From the IMG/VR virus record IMGVR_UViG_3300037847_002959, positions 1 through 27,679 of that record: a DNA stretch of 27,679 bases, one strand, 5' to 3'. Numbering within the stretch: the first letter of the stretch is position 1; each line of letters opens with the position of its first letter. Below, one piece after another: positions 5,814-15,563 of the stretch. The DNA is from a virus. The notes below the pieces were generated by a model. The model did no database searches. It was not told the DNA's origin and saw only the letters and a list, made by a program, of their open reading frames with translations. The position numbers and the translations under genes are program-made.

Positions 5814-8800
5814 TTAGTTTGAGTTATTGATTTTGTCAAGTCCTCCGAGGTATTTCCAATAAACCATATCCAATGGAGTACCTTGTAGCATTGCACCTTT
5901 ATATTCTTTATCTCCGGCTAATGCTTGTATGTCTTGCCCTGCTCTGTCGAATACTGCTGTAGGTGGCAACAAAAACTCCAAAAACGCTTTTGCAGGCCCA
6001 TCCCTTTGTGCTTTCATTACTAAGTACCGATTGATACCAATTAGTTTCCAAAGGTTGTTTTCTAGCAACTCGTCACGCTTTATTGGTCTACCATACAGAG
6101 TATCTTTAATCATATCCGTACCTGCATTGGCAGCAGCAAAGACAGTTGCTAATCCAATCAAGCCTTTCATTCCTTTTGCAGCAGATTGTGCAGCAGCTTT
6201 CTTGTTACCCTGTGCATACAACTCTTTTGCTTTTGCAATGTCTGCACCTGCTGCTTCTCTTGCTACATCAAATTGTTTTATAGTAAAAGTTTTGAGCATG
6301 TACATAATCCTAGCATTACCACTTTGGTTGTAAAACTTAGGCATCTCACCAAGTGTTGCGGGATTAAGATCCAAAAATTTGTACCATATTAATTCTTCAA
6401 CTGCTTTGGGTAGTTGCCCACTTGTTGGATTACTTTCTTGTAGCTCTTTAACCATCTGCCCTGCACGCTCTCTTCCAAAAACAGGTGTGAGTTCGTCACG
6501 TAGTCTTGGTGCATCTTTTTTAGCTTGTGCCTTATATTTTCTCCATGATGCATTCATGGTAGTATTCTTTGCAAGTTGATCTAATTTTTTTAATCCAACT
6601 ACAGTAAATACTTTATCAAGAGTTTTACTTAAACCATCCGTGCTTGTGGCAGAATCTATATTGTGATCTGCAAGGTTAAAGTATTTTACGAAATCAAAAT
6701 TATCTTTCTGATTAAACAAGCTACGGAATGTATTATCGAATCCATTAAAGTGTATTGAGTATGCAAGGTCACCAAGCTGGGTTATTGCAGATCCGAAGTT
6801 ACCCATCACTTGCATATAGTTTAAATTTTTTAAACCTTGTATGGCAGGACTTACAGTTTTGCCACTAAAGCGAGATTGTATAATGTCACGCAGTTTTTCA
6901 ATATCCTCTGCTGTATATTTCTTATCACCCTGCAACATTCTTTTTGCAACTTGCCCGGCAAGAGATTCATCAACTTCCATCTTCATGCCAAGGTCTGCCC
7001 CTATTTTATCTGTACTTCCTTCAAATCCTACTTGCTTGCCTTGGTCTGATGGTTTTCTAAACAAGAATTTTTTACGCTCAGTTGCCATAACTGCACGCTC
7101 AATGTAATTCTTTAATGCATCTGCTGGATCTGCATAAGCATCGAGCATTCTATCATCAACCTTTTCGATACTTCTTGGTTTAAAGTTACCGGGTAATGCA
7201 CCAGCAGGTTGCATGGGAAAACCACGTAATACTCTACTTGTAACTTCTGCTGCTTCTTCTGCTGGTATTAGATCAACAGATTCGTATTTATGTTTAACAC
7301 GATAATCTTCAAGTGCCTGCTCTACTTGATTTCTAGTATCACGAAAGTCATCATTCTCGTCTAAGAATTTCTTAAAAGACTTGTAGTCTTCTACCTGTCT
7401 TGGAAAGTAATCTTCTATATAACCAACTTCTATACCACCTTCCTCTCTTGCATAGTCTCTAACCTCATTGAGTGCCTTACGCATCTCGTTAAGTTCTGAC
7501 TTGTCTGTAATACCCAAGTCATCAGTCATGCGAACTATGGCAACGTAGTCACCATTAAGTAAGTTTGTTTTAAACTCACGAAGTTTTTTCTTATTACCTT
7601 TTAGCCTTTTTGACATGGTGGTAACAAACGGAGATACACGATCAAGAAATTGCCTGGTTTTTATGTTTACATTTTTTTCATGTGAACGAAAAATAGAATT
7701 AAGAATTGGATCTATGTTCTTTAATTTGCGTGATAAAGGTACAAATGCATCACTTATAAAATCTTTTGCATCTGATGCTATTTTTTTAAATTGGTTTTGC
7801 CTAACATACATTGCTTTATCAGCAACATCTTGTATCTTCTCTGCTTTAACTGCATCTGGTTCTACCTTTGTTGGATTTGATTTAGCCTGTGCATTTGCTC
7901 TTTTAAATGCGGGTGTCTTGCGAAACTTACGTAGTTGTCTAGCACCCATGCTTCCAAAAAGTAACGCCATCAACATAGGACTAAATCCTGCTTTCATTAC
8001 ATCACTCTCTTCATCTTGCGTAAGAGATCCAAGAGCCGCAGCACCTGTTGCAGCTACAGGTATTGCATAACCACGAGTCATACCTTGCTTAACATTTGTC
8101 AGGAATTTTTCATAATAACTTCCAAGTTTTTCTTCTGCCATTTTCTCGACTTTACTTATTGGATCTGCCTGCTTCATAGGACGATCCTTAAAAGTCATTG
8201 CTTTGGTTGGTTGGTCTGCACCACCTTGATTAGATCGCATAATAGATTGCAAATCTAAGACATCCATCTTGTTGCGTTTAAGTATTCTTTTGAGGTCTGC
8301 TTGTAGTTTTGCTCGTTCTTTTTTTGCACCTTTGCCTGGCCCAAGCCTGTGATCTAAGATGCCGATGCGTTCTTTTATCTGATTAATCTCGCTTGTATCA
8401 CCAATCTTTTGTACACCAAGATTAACTTCACGATTTAAACCTCTAAAAATTTCATCTTGTTCTGCAAGTTGTGCATCAAATGCATTTTGTAAATCAGAAA
8501 TTTCCTTAGTGACCTCTTGCCCTTTTAATCGTGCAATTTTTGAAACCTCTCCTTCTGCCTCAAGAAGTAACTTGTTCTCTAACCTTTGAACCAAGTCTTC
8601 TGCGTATTGCGTTGTATCTGTAATATCAATTACAACATCACTTCCTGTCTTTGGTTGAGGTAGTCTAGGTTGTACTTCTACATCAAGTCCTTCTTGTGGA
8701 ACTTCTCTTAATCTACGTGGGCCAAGTGCATTAATTATTGGTCTACCCACTTCAAAGTTTTCTACACCACCTGCTTCATCTACTTTTTCCTTAACTTTAT

Positions 8801-9377
8801 TTACAAGTTCCAACCGGGTCATGCCCTCAGTTGCTTCTTCAACTAAGTTATCACTTAAAAACTTAGCTTCAACTGCACCTAATCCACCACCAAACACACC
8901 ACCAAAAAGTAAAGTACTTGCTATCTCTTCTTGAGTTGGCGCTCGACCCTCATCTATGTATGTTCTAGCAGCCAATTCACCTGTTGCTAGTGCTGCACCT
9001 TGTGCGCCTCGTGTCGCAACTCTACCTGCTGTACCTATACCAGCCAACTTACCAACAGGTACACCACCCAATACTGTTGCTGCTCCAAACTCACCAGCAC
9101 CAAACTTATCTTGTAAACCTCTACCTATTCTGTATTGCTGGGATAGATAATTACCTAATGCAGATCCACTTGCACCACCTGCCATTCCGCCAAATACACC
9201 ACCTAGTATTGCAGGAACAACTTCAAGACCAATACTTGCCGCAGTTTCTGTCATTGTGGCAGGAGTTTCACGATAAAACTCATCTGGGTCTGCCCCAAAA
9301 TCATATTCCTTGTTTGGATCAAGTGTAGTCACCTGCTCTTGCTCTCCAAAAAAATATTCTTTTGTAGGATCAAGCAT
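5814..9377 (-). CDS. Very large internal virion / DNA-ejection-type protein (1187 aa)
   Basis: The last and longest gene of the structural operon. The N-terminus holds two copies of an LDPxKEYxFG motif (residues 2-11 and 19-28), then a Gly/Ala-rich hydrophobic region at about 44-135 able to span membranes. A coiled coil with many E, K and Q follows (about 255-380), then a second hydrophobic patch near 435-480 and a long mostly helical C-terminal part containing an EDYFPRQ motif and GSAITQLGDLAYS. A further hydrophobic helix lies near 1075-1095. Length and position parallel the giant internal/ejection proteins of podophages (T7 gp16 role), but no lytic transglycosylase motif was seen. Function is inferred from context. 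It lies one nucleotide after the preceding gene. Confidence 0.7.
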   Translation of the reverse strand: MLDPTKEYFFGEQEQVTTLDPNKEYDFGADPDEFYRETPATMTETAASIGLEVVPAILGGVFGGMAGGASGSALGNYLSQQYRIGRGLQDKFGAGEFGAATVLGGVPVGKLAGIGTAGRVATRGAQGAALATGELAARTYIDEGRAPTQEEIASTLLFGGVFGGGLGAVEAKFLSDNLVEEATEGMTRLELVNKVKEKVDEAGGVENFEVGRPIINALGPRRLREVPQEGLDVEVQPRLPQPKTGSDVVIDITDTTQYAEDLVQRLENKLLLEAEGEVSKIARLKGQEVTKEISDLQNAFDAQLAEQDEIFRGLNREVNLGVQKIGDTSEINQIKERIGILDHRLGPGKGAKKERAKLQADLKRILKRNKMDVLDLQSIMRSNQGGADQPTKAMTFKDRPMKQADPISKVEKMAEEKLGSYYEKFLTNVKQGMTRGYAIPVAATGAAALGSLTQDEESDVMKAGFSPMLMALLFGSMGARQLRKFRKTPAFKRANAQAKSNPTKVEPDAVKAEKIQDVADKAMYVRQNQFKKIASDAKDFISDAFVPLSRKLKNIDPILNSIFRSHEKNVNIKTRQFLDRVSPFVTTMSKRLKGNKKKLREFKTNLLNGDYVAIVRMTDDLGITDKSELNEMRKALNEVRDYAREEGGIEVGYIEDYFPRQVEDYKSFKKFLDENDDFRDTRNQVEQALEDYRVKHKYESVDLIPAEEAAEVTSRVLRGFPMQPAGALPGNFKPRSIEKVDDRMLDAYADPADALKNYIERAVMATERKKFLFRKPSDQGKQVGFEGSTDKIGADLGMKMEVDESLAGQVAKRMLQGDKKYTAEDIEKLRDIIQSRFSGKTVSPAIQGLKNLNYMQVMGNFGSAITQLGDLAYSIHFNGFDNTFRSLFNQKDNFDFVKYFNLADHNIDSATSTDGLSKTLDKVFTVVGLKKLDQLAKNTTMNASWRKYKAQAKKDAPRLRDELTPVFGRERAGQMVKELQESNPTSGQLPKAVEELIWYKFLDLNPATLGEMPKFYNQSGNARIMYMLKTFTIKQFDVAREAAGADIAKAKELYAQGNKKAAAQSAAKGMKGLIGLATVFAAANAGTDMIKDTLYGRPIKRDELLENNLWKLIGINRYLVMKAQRDGPAKAFLEFLLPPTAVFDRAGQDIQALAGDKEYKGAMLQGTPLDMVYWKYLGGLDKINNSN

Positions 9378-9378
9378 A

Positions 9379-10431
9379 CTAATTTCTTACTCCCTGGAGT
9401 TGCGAACGCACATCTATTTGGTTTGCTCTGCTACGCTCTAAATCTTTTTGATCCTGTAATTGTTTTCTCTTTTCATCGTATTCCATTTTTTCCTGCAAGG
9501 TTATAAATATTTGCTCACCCGTTTCTTTATCAGTTACAGGAATTTTAAAATTTTGTATTACTTCAGTTTGTTCTTTTCTAAGCCTTTTCTCATTTGCTCT
9601 TAGTGCTTTAATTCTATCATTTACCAATGGTGCATAGTCTCCAGAGTTTTCCTTAAACTCCTTGTAAGTGATTTCTTTTTCTTCACCACCAAGTAATCCA
9701 GATGTACGAACTTTTATTGTACTATCATCGTTTTTACCTATAAGAGTTGCAATTTCAGAAAATCTTTTTTCTAAATCTTGAGGCACAGGTGCATTAATAT
9801 TATTAAGTCTAAGCAGATTGCCAAGAGTAGCTACTTGTCTGTAATCAATTAAACTTTGCCTATCTTCTCTATCAAGTGCTTTGTCTGTTTTGTAATACGA
9901 TGCATCAGTTTCTAACATTTCTGCTTTTGCTTCTTTTGATCTTTTATCTGCTTCTGCACCTGCAATAACACTTCCTTTTGTTTCTCCCTTAATTTCAGCT
10001 TCTAGTTCAGCAATTTTTACTTGTGATTCCTCAAGTTTCTTTGCTAATCCCAATGCTTGCTTTTGAGTTTCACGATTGAGCATTTGATTTTGCATTTGAT
10101 TAGATAATGTTACATTTTGCATTAACTGCTTACCTAGTTCTGTACGCTCAGTTAGTGAAACATCTGGATTATTTAACTGCTCCTTCATTATAGCATAACG
10201 ATCAGCTTGCGCAGGATCTTGCTCTGATAGCATATCAAGTAAATTGCTTTGCCCTTTTATGAAAGCTTGATTCTTCTTCTGCTTCTCCTTATTCAACCCA
10301 TACTGTTGAATCATGCCTCCAATTTGTTGGAAAGTCTGCCCTTGCGCACGTCCAGCGCCAACAATGGGTCGAGTATCGACCCGTGATAATGCTGATCCGT
10401 AGTTACCTGAAAAAAATGGTTGCCTAGCCAT
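9379..10431 (-). CDS. Coiled-coil internal virion-type protein (350 aa)
   Basis: The opening MARQPFFSGNYGSAL..VDTRPIVGAGRAQG..F is a recurrent start of internal/structural proteins in marine phages (recalled, not searched). The rest is highly charged and Q-rich with long predicted coiled coils at about 85-165 and 270-345. There are no membrane segments. An AGGAAGG ribosome site sits 7 nt before the ATG. Encoded between the 791- and 1187-residue proteins with 1-4 nt gaps, it most likely forms part of the same internal core or ejection complex. Its exact role is unknown. Confidence 0.65.
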   Translation of the reverse strand: MARQPFFSGNYGSALSRVDTRPIVGAGRAQGQTFQQIGGMIQQYGLNKEKQKKNQAFIKGQSNLLDMLSEQDPAQADRYAIMKEQLNNPDVSLTERTELGKQLMQNVTLSNQMQNQMLNRETQKQALGLAKKLEESQVKIAELEAEIKGETKGSVIAGAEADKRSKEAKAEMLETDASYYKTDKALDREDRQSLIDYRQVATLGNLLRLNNINAPVPQDLEKRFSEIATLIGKNDDSTIKVRTSGLLGGEEKEITYKEFKENSGDYAPLVNDRIKALRANEKRLRKEQTEVIQNFKIPVTDKETGEQIFITLQEKMEYDEKRKQLQDQKDLERSRANQIDVRSQLQGVRN

Positions 10432-10435
10432 AGTG

Positions 10436-12811
10436 TTACCTTCCTATTTTTGAATCCATCCACTTGCGGATTCTTGCTTTTAAACGTGGTTTATTAGAAA
10501 TAAATTCTGCAAAGCGTTTTCCAAATTTTAAATATAAAGTTCTAAACCAAGATGGTGATTCATTTAGCATCCAATATCTGAATGCAAGCCAAGCTGGATT
10601 ATGCACACCATACACCTCACGAGCTACCCAACAGGCTGCCAAAGCTGCTGTTGCAGCAGCACTAGTTAATCCGCTAAATCTTTCTGCATCTGCCTGATTT
10701 TGAGCATTATATATGTTCATTAGATTCGTGTTTTGGCCTTGTATAAATCCTAAACCACTTTCTGGATTAATAAATTGCGGGCCGCTACCCAAACCATATC
10801 CTGCTGTGCCAAGAACAGATTGCCCGGTTTGCAAGCTTTGTCCTCCTCCACGTCCAAGGACAGCACGAAATGGATCAAGAGTTGTTCTGTCTTCTAATGA
10901 CGCTAAGTTACCTGCTGCTTGCAAATATCCTAGTGTACCTTGTTGACGTAACTGCTCGTTTAAGCGCTCGGCATCCATTGTTGCACCCACGCCAAACTGT
11001 TTGGCTTGTTGTTGTTGTGCTTGGTTTGCAAGTGCAGAACGTAGATCTACATCAGCTTGAACTAGATCTCTACGCTGTTGTAATCCAGCTTGTTCGCTTT
11101 CCTGTGCCATACCACGAGTGATATCACCCTGTTGTAACCCTGCTTCTTGTCCAAGTACGGACTGTGCAAATGCTCGGTTCTGCATTCTGCGTGCGTTGTC
11201 TTCAGCAACCCTTGCCTCGGCTTCTGCAATTGCACCTGATTGATCAAAGGTGCGCCCCATAAGCGTGGATCTTGCACGAGCAGCTTCTGCAATTTGTCGT
11301 TCCTCTCTTGGTGTCAGACCTTCTTTAAGTGCAGTTCGTGCATCACCTAATATGTCAGATCGTAATGAGTCTCCACTACGTGCCAACTCCTGGTCAAATT
11401 GCGTGTTTGCTTTTAAGAGTAATGGGTCTGCCACATTAACATCTTCCACACCAGCAAATGTTGAATCCGTTGGTACTGTAATTGCCCCTGCTCCCGTTAA
11501 AGTATCTTTTTGTGATGCAAGTACATCTCTTGCATCTGCAAGTGCCTGTTGTGTGCCAGGCTTATAATCTTTCATAATGTCCTGGTATGTGCCAGACAAC
11601 CGGGCAACATCGAGTAAATCACGTTCCCGTTGACGGGACAAATTACCTGCTGCTAAATCCTCTGAGTATGCAGCTAAACCTAAGAAGTTACCACTCTCAT
11701 CGAAACCAGCTTGTCTGCCTGTGTCTACTTGGTCATAATCAGGCAAATCTATACTAGATATACCTAATGCTTCTGCCATTGCATCTGTATTTTCGTATTG
11801 TGATAAAAGAGTTCTGCCCGCTTGTTCTTTGGTCAAGCCACCCAATGGATTACCTGGATCATTTTGAGCAAAATCGTAAAGTGCCTGCAATTCTGGATTT
11901 TGTTCTATAAGTTGGATTGCCTGCTCGCTTTTCGATAGCTTTCTAGTGTCTAGCACATTACGCCTGTCGCCAAGCAGATCAACCACACCATCACCTGTGC
12001 GTTGTGTGGGTAAGGTGGTTACTTCTGTAGTACCTGCTTTTGAGGTGTCTTGGATTATGTTTCCTTGATCGTCTTTTGCATAAATTGGAGCGCCTTCACC
12101 TGCTTCTGTTCTAAAACTTTTGGAGTCTTTATTTTCCGCAGAACCTGTGTAATATCCACTACTTTCAATATTAGTATTAATTTGAGATTTTACATTATCA
12201 GGAACATCTTCTAATTTTTGTATTTTTTCATTTAGCTGAGTGCTTAAACTTTTAAGATCATAACTTGCTCGATCTTTCCCCTGATTGTTATTTGGATCTA
12301 AATAGGGTGTATGCTCTATAAAGGTTAACATCTTACCTTCTGGTGAATAAAATTCTAACCTAACTTTGTTAAATGGTGATTTAGGATCGAAACCATCCAC
12401 ATATTTATCACCACTACCTTCGATAAACTTTTTATTTTGTACTGATTGCTTTATTTCATAACTCGGTGCTTCCTCTCTTCCAATTTCTATTCTTCCTTGA
12501 TCATCGTAAGTAACCTCTTGCTGACCTCCTCCTGTTGTGCCACCAAGTAAAGTCTGCCTTAAAACATCTGTATCAACTTGTGCTGATTTTTCACGCAATG
12601 ATTGTTCAATAGGAAGTAAATCTTCAAGTGAACCTACGCTTGTAAAATCTGCGTCACCTACCTTTTTGCCTGTCAATAAAGCAAGTTGTGTTTCTAATGC
12701 TTCCTTCATCCCTCCACCATATGTGGTAAGGTTTGGTTGCTCTTGATTACCACCAAAAATATTCTCTCTTAAATTTAGAGGATCTATTAAAACTTGACCT
12801 ACACTTGACAT
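10436..12811 (-). CDS. Large internal virion-like protein with conserved C-terminal CWVAREVYG domain (791 aa)
   Basis: Residues 1-440 are polar and low in complexity. About 440-620 is Ala/Gln/Arg-rich helix (EERQIAEAARARSTL, many A and Q), and 620-700 is Gly-rich. The last 75 residues form a distinct Trp/aromatic domain: CWVAREVYG.HNPAWLAFRYWML, then KFGKRFAEFI and KPRLKARIRKWMDSKI. I recall this terminal domain from several marine phage virion proteins, function unknown. The gene has an AAAGGAG site overlapping the end of the preceding gene. Position before the two ejection-type genes suggests a core or injected protein. Some alternative frames inside look open but are Ala/Gln shadow frames. 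Confidence 0.7.
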   Translation of the reverse strand: MSSVGQVLIDPLNLRENIFGGNQEQPNLTTYGGGMKEALETQLALLTGKKVGDADFTSVGSLEDLLPIEQSLREKSAQVDTDVLRQTLLGGTTGGGQQEVTYDDQGRIEIGREEAPSYEIKQSVQNKKFIEGSGDKYVDGFDPKSPFNKVRLEFYSPEGKMLTFIEHTPYLDPNNNQGKDRASYDLKSLSTQLNEKIQKLEDVPDNVKSQINTNIESSGYYTGSAENKDSKSFRTEAGEGAPIYAKDDQGNIIQDTSKAGTTEVTTLPTQRTGDGVVDLLGDRRNVLDTRKLSKSEQAIQLIEQNPELQALYDFAQNDPGNPLGGLTKEQAGRTLLSQYENTDAMAEALGISSIDLPDYDQVDTGRQAGFDESGNFLGLAAYSEDLAAGNLSRQRERDLLDVARLSGTYQDIMKDYKPGTQQALADARDVLASQKDTLTGAGAITVPTDSTFAGVEDVNVADPLLLKANTQFDQELARSGDSLRSDILGDARTALKEGLTPREERQIAEAARARSTLMGRTFDQSGAIAEAEARVAEDNARRMQNRAFAQSVLGQEAGLQQGDITRGMAQESEQAGLQQRRDLVQADVDLRSALANQAQQQQAKQFGVGATMDAERLNEQLRQQGTLGYLQAAGNLASLEDRTTLDPFRAVLGRGGGQSLQTGQSVLGTAGYGLGSGPQFINPESGLGFIQGQNTNLMNIYNAQNQADAERFSGLTSAAATAALAACWVAREVYGVHNPAWLAFRYWMLNESPSWFRTLYLKFGKRFAEFISNKPRLKARIRKWMDSKIGR

Positions 12812-12812
12812 A

Positions 12813-13145
12813 TTATTTTCTCCTTTGAATTTTATTAAAATCGTACCACCTAATTGGATGGTCTTTTGTTGCTCTCATCCATCCAACATAAGGAAGACTG
12901 TAAGGTGCTTGCCCTATAAAATCTTTTACTTTTCCAATAGCCATGTGAATATACCAGGCATTTGGACTTTCCACATGCCATTGATTAATAGGATTAGTTT
13001 TTAAATTTTTATCTACAGGTTTTAAAAGAAAGAATTGATTGGGTGAAATAAACACATGACCATATGCCATGTATCGTGTGATATCAGTAAACATGTCGAT
13101 GTTACATTTATCGTATAACTCTTTGGCTTGTTGTAAGATATTCAT
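12813..13145 (-). CDS. Hypothetical protein (110 aa)
   Basis: A compact aromatic-rich globular protein: FISPNQFFLLKPV, NQWHVESPNAWYIHMAIGK and YVGWMRATKDHPIRWYDF. The pattern of short strands plus helix vaguely recalls small acetyltransferase-like proteins encoded before internal virion genes in podophages (T7 gp13 position), but no acetyl-CoA-binding motif is visible and this is a guess. It overlaps the ParB-like gene by ATGA (13142-13145) and sits 1 nt before the 791-residue gene, so it is part of the late operon. Confidence 0.6.
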   Translation of the reverse strand: MNILQQAKELYDKCNIDMFTDITRYMAYGHVFISPNQFFLLKPVDKNLKTNPINQWHVESPNAWYIHMAIGKVKDFIGQAPYSLPYVGWMRATKDHPIRWYDFNKIQRRK

Positions 13146-13369
13146 GCGTCTAAATTCTTTACAGGAATATCCCCTTCATAATTAGATAACCATAAGGCAA
13201 ACATGCGATGTATTCCATCTGCCACTTTTCCATCTTTTAAAAGGATTGGTTCTTTTATTCCGTTTTCTCTGATATCATTTGCAAGAATAAGCAAAGGCAA
13301 GCAATCCCGTGCAACTCGATTCCAATCAATCTTGTATGCCCCTGCTTCAAATAATTCGTGTAATTTCAT
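13142..13369 (-). CDS. ParB/sulfiredoxin-fold mini-protein (75 aa)
   Basis: Residues 33-60 read NGIKEPILLKDGKVADGIHRMFALW, the box II-like core of ParB/Srx N-terminal domains (I.EPI..-DG..DG.HR...A). The GIHR segment is the usual CTP/ATP-contacting turn. Only this core is present; there is no helix-turn-helix or DNA-binding tail, so it is much shorter than partitioning ParB proteins. It overlaps the fibre gene by ATGA (13366-13369) and the next gene likewise. A ParB-like fold among tail genes suggests a nucleotide-binding or nuclease-like accessory role rather than segregation; that is inference. Confidence 0.65.
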   Translation of the reverse strand: MKLHELFEAGAYKIDWNRVARDCLPLLILANDIRENGIKEPILLKDGKVADGIHRMFALWLSNYEGDIPVKNLDA

Positions 13370-13911
13370 GTACTAATTGTCGCTCCTAATGCGACCACTT
13401 TCCATGCAGATCCGTCACTAACTGCGACTGTTGCTGCACCTGCGTTTCCATCTGTTACATAAATCATTTGTCCGGCTGGACTAGCGCTTGGCACACCAGC
13501 CACATCGTATGATTTTAGTGTCATTATTGTTCCACTTATCGTGCCACCGGTGAGAGCAACTGAATTGCTCGCTTGGGTGGCAATTGTGCCTAACCCTAAA
13601 TTTGTTCTTGCAGTACTAGCTGCGGATACATCTGAAAGATTATTACTTGGTTGCAAAAAAGCAGAGGTTGCTTGTGTGGCAGCAGTTCCTAGTCCAAGTG
13701 CAGTTCTTGCTCCACTCGCACTTGTGCTTGCTGTGCCTCCATCTGCTATGGCAATAGGTGAAGACAGACCACTTATCGTACCACCTGTGATGTTCACATT
13801 TGATTCATTAATTGTGACTGTTGGTTCACCAAGTTCATTTAAATTAGCTGCGGTAACATCCACGCCTGTTGCGAAGGTAAAACCACGTGTCACGTCTGCG
13901 GTAATTGCCAT
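13366..13911 (-). CDS. Repetitive tail-fibre-like protein (181 aa)
   Basis: Low-complexity Ala/Ser/Thr/Gly-rich protein with clear internal repeats typical of phage fibres: ITGGTISG at about 41-48 and LTGGTISG at 120-127; ARTALGLGTAATQA at 69-82 and ARTNLGLGTIATQA at 101-114. The C-terminal part (MIYVTDGNAGAATVAVSDGSAWKVV, about 149-173) resembles the small strand-rich terminus seen on fibre and appendage proteins. No chaperone or peptidase domain is visible. It overlaps the upstream tail gene (TAATG) and the ParB-like gene. Probably a short fibre or fibre-tip connector. Confidence 0.75.
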   Translation of the reverse strand: MAITADVTRGFTFATGVDVTAANLNELGEPTVTINESNVNITGGTISGLSSPIAIADGGTASTSASGARTALGLGTAATQATSAFLQPSNNLSDVSAASTARTNLGLGTIATQASNSVALTGGTISGTIMTLKSYDVAGVPSASPAGQMIYVTDGNAGAATVAVSDGSAWKVVALGATIST

Positions 13912-15563
13912 TATGCAATCTCCCTTCTAGCGTTTGCCCCTGCCCCAATTGCTTCTAACGATAAGTGTCTAAAGCTGGGAGTGCCTGCTGTAACATTGAT
14001 CTCAATATTAGCTCCGTATCCACGGGTACGACCCGTACCAAAGCGGAAGAGTGCTTCTTCAGTACCGTCTGCTGTGTGGCTCAAAACTGTTGTACTTGCA
14101 TCCGGGTCAAGCGTATTGACCTTAATATTAAATGCATCTGAATTGACTGTGTTTGCACCCACCTGACCACGCTTCCAACTCTTCACTCCAATATCTCCAA
14201 AGGTGAATGAGCGTGATACTAATTTACCTGCAATTGCAGTTGTGCCTGACTCGCTTGTACTTCCTATTTTTCTGCCACTATCATCAATGGCATTTTCTTC
14301 CATGAGATACCACCCGGTATCATTACATGCAAATAATCTACGCCTTGTTGGTGCAGATCCGTGTGAGCAAATTACCCAATCATCTACATGAAATGCCAAA
14401 CTACCTGACATTGCTGGGTAATCGTCAACGCTAATCCAAGTCGATGTAAGTAGGTTATATACAAATATCTTATTTGGTACTGTTGAACTACCTGTGGGTA
14501 CTGCAAGATAGTACTTGTTATCATACACCACACCACACGCTTTATCTGCTGCTGCAAAATTAACCTCATCAAATTGGTCTTGTATAGGTCTGGTCATGGG
14601 TATGGTTTCACCACTTATTTTACTAATAGCTACTCCAAGTCCCTTGGCTGGATCTGTACCAGGTGACAAGACGATGACCCCATTGTCAGATAAGAAAAAT
14701 GTTTGTGGCCCAGACTGTGCGATTGATTTACGTGCCACACATCCATGCTGACGGGTAATCTCGTAAGTATTAGCTGCGGAGGTTGTGGCAATGTTATTTA
14801 TCATGTGAATGGAATTACGCATAAACACGATTAACTGATCTTCTTGATAGGGAATAAAACCTACAAGAAAATCTGCACTACCTTTATTCAATCTAAATTG
14901 CGAGTCAGCAGCAGTGAAGTTATTACTATCGAGTAGATCCGACATAATTACACTGTAATTACTATCTCCAGGTGGGCCAGAACCTGTTACAGGATTTGCA
15001 ATGATTAATCGGTTACGAAAACTTATACCAAAGGTTGAGTTGGGACAGGCAATACCTGCACCAGATGCAGTGTCTGTTTTAACAGTAAAATCAGTTGGAC
15101 TACTAAAGTTACCATCCCATTGTAGTGGTCGTTTATCAGTGCCACGAAACAAGATTAGTTTTTCGAAGTTTTGCACAAAGCTCGCCCCATCTGCTTCTGC
15201 CACCACCTCGCCACCAGGATAATCAATTGCAATACCTGAGTTGTTTGCGTCATTCCAAATGATTGCTTTTGTCTTGGTTGCCACCACTACAAACTCTGTG
15301 CCTGTGGCTGGGTCGCTGAATAAGGTGCTGGCAAACACACGCTCATCTGACCCATTGTAAGTAAGCGTTACACTACCAGCTAAAAAATCGATACCCTTGC
15401 GTACCTCTGCTAAGTCACCAACTAAACGCATATTCTCGCTTGTTTGGACAAATCCCGGTTGTAAGCTGGTTGCTTCTTGGTAACTATCTATACCTATAAA
15501 TCCACGATCCCCGTCTTGAAGAACTTGGTCATCCAGTCTGCCTGATGTACGATACCTTGCCAT
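13911..15563 (-). CDS. Large beta-rich tail protein (nozzle/stabilisation-like, 550 aa)
   Basis: Mostly beta strands with repeated short hydrophobic blades (FVVVATKTKAIIW, KLILFRGTDKRPLQWDG, YLAVPTGS, WVICSHGS) suggesting a propeller. The N-terminus MARYRTSGRLDDQVLQDGDRGFIGIDSYQEATSLQPG...ENMRLVGDLAEVRKG is a pattern I associate with phage nozzle or packaged-DNA-stabilisation proteins such as T7 gp12 or P22 gp10. It would extend the portal/adaptor channel and hold DNA in. Its start is 1 nt after the holin-like stop, and it is followed by the fibre. The tail role is likely; the precise family is inferred. Confidence 0.68.
   Translation of the reverse strand: MARYRTSGRLDDQVLQDGDRGFIGIDSYQEATSLQPGFVQTSENMRLVGDLAEVRKGIDFLAGSVTLTYNGSDERVFASTLFSDPATGTEFVVVATKTKAIIWNDANNSGIAIDYPGGEVVAEADGASFVQNFEKLILFRGTDKRPLQWDGNFSSPTDFTVKTDTASGAGIACPNSTFGISFRNRLIIANPVTGSGPPGDSNYSVIMSDLLDSNNFTAADSQFRLNKGSADFLVGFIPYQEDQLIVFMRNSIHMINNIATTSAANTYEITRQHGCVARKSIAQSGPQTFFLSDNGVIVLSPGTDPAKGLGVAISKISGETIPMTRPIQDQFDEVNFAAADKACGVVYDNKYYLAVPTGSSTVPNKIFVYNLLTSTWISVDDYPAMSGSLAFHVDDWVICSHGSAPTRRRLFACNDTGWYLMEENAIDDSGRKIGSTSESGTTAIAGKLVSRSFTFGDIGVKSWKRGQVGANTVNSDAFNIKVNTLDPDASTTVLSHTADGTEEALFRFGTGRTRGYGANIEINVTAGTPSFRHLSLEAIGAGANARREIA

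Noticed and set aside
11062-11567. Open frames on both strands within the 791-residue gene
   Set aside because: Products of Ala/Gln/Arg-rich coding sequence; no start signals and no recognisable protein pattern.
13541-13930. Long plus-strand open frame opposite the fibre gene
   Set aside because: Antisense mirror of an Ala/Ser/Thr-rich low-complexity gene, which tends to leave the opposite strand open.
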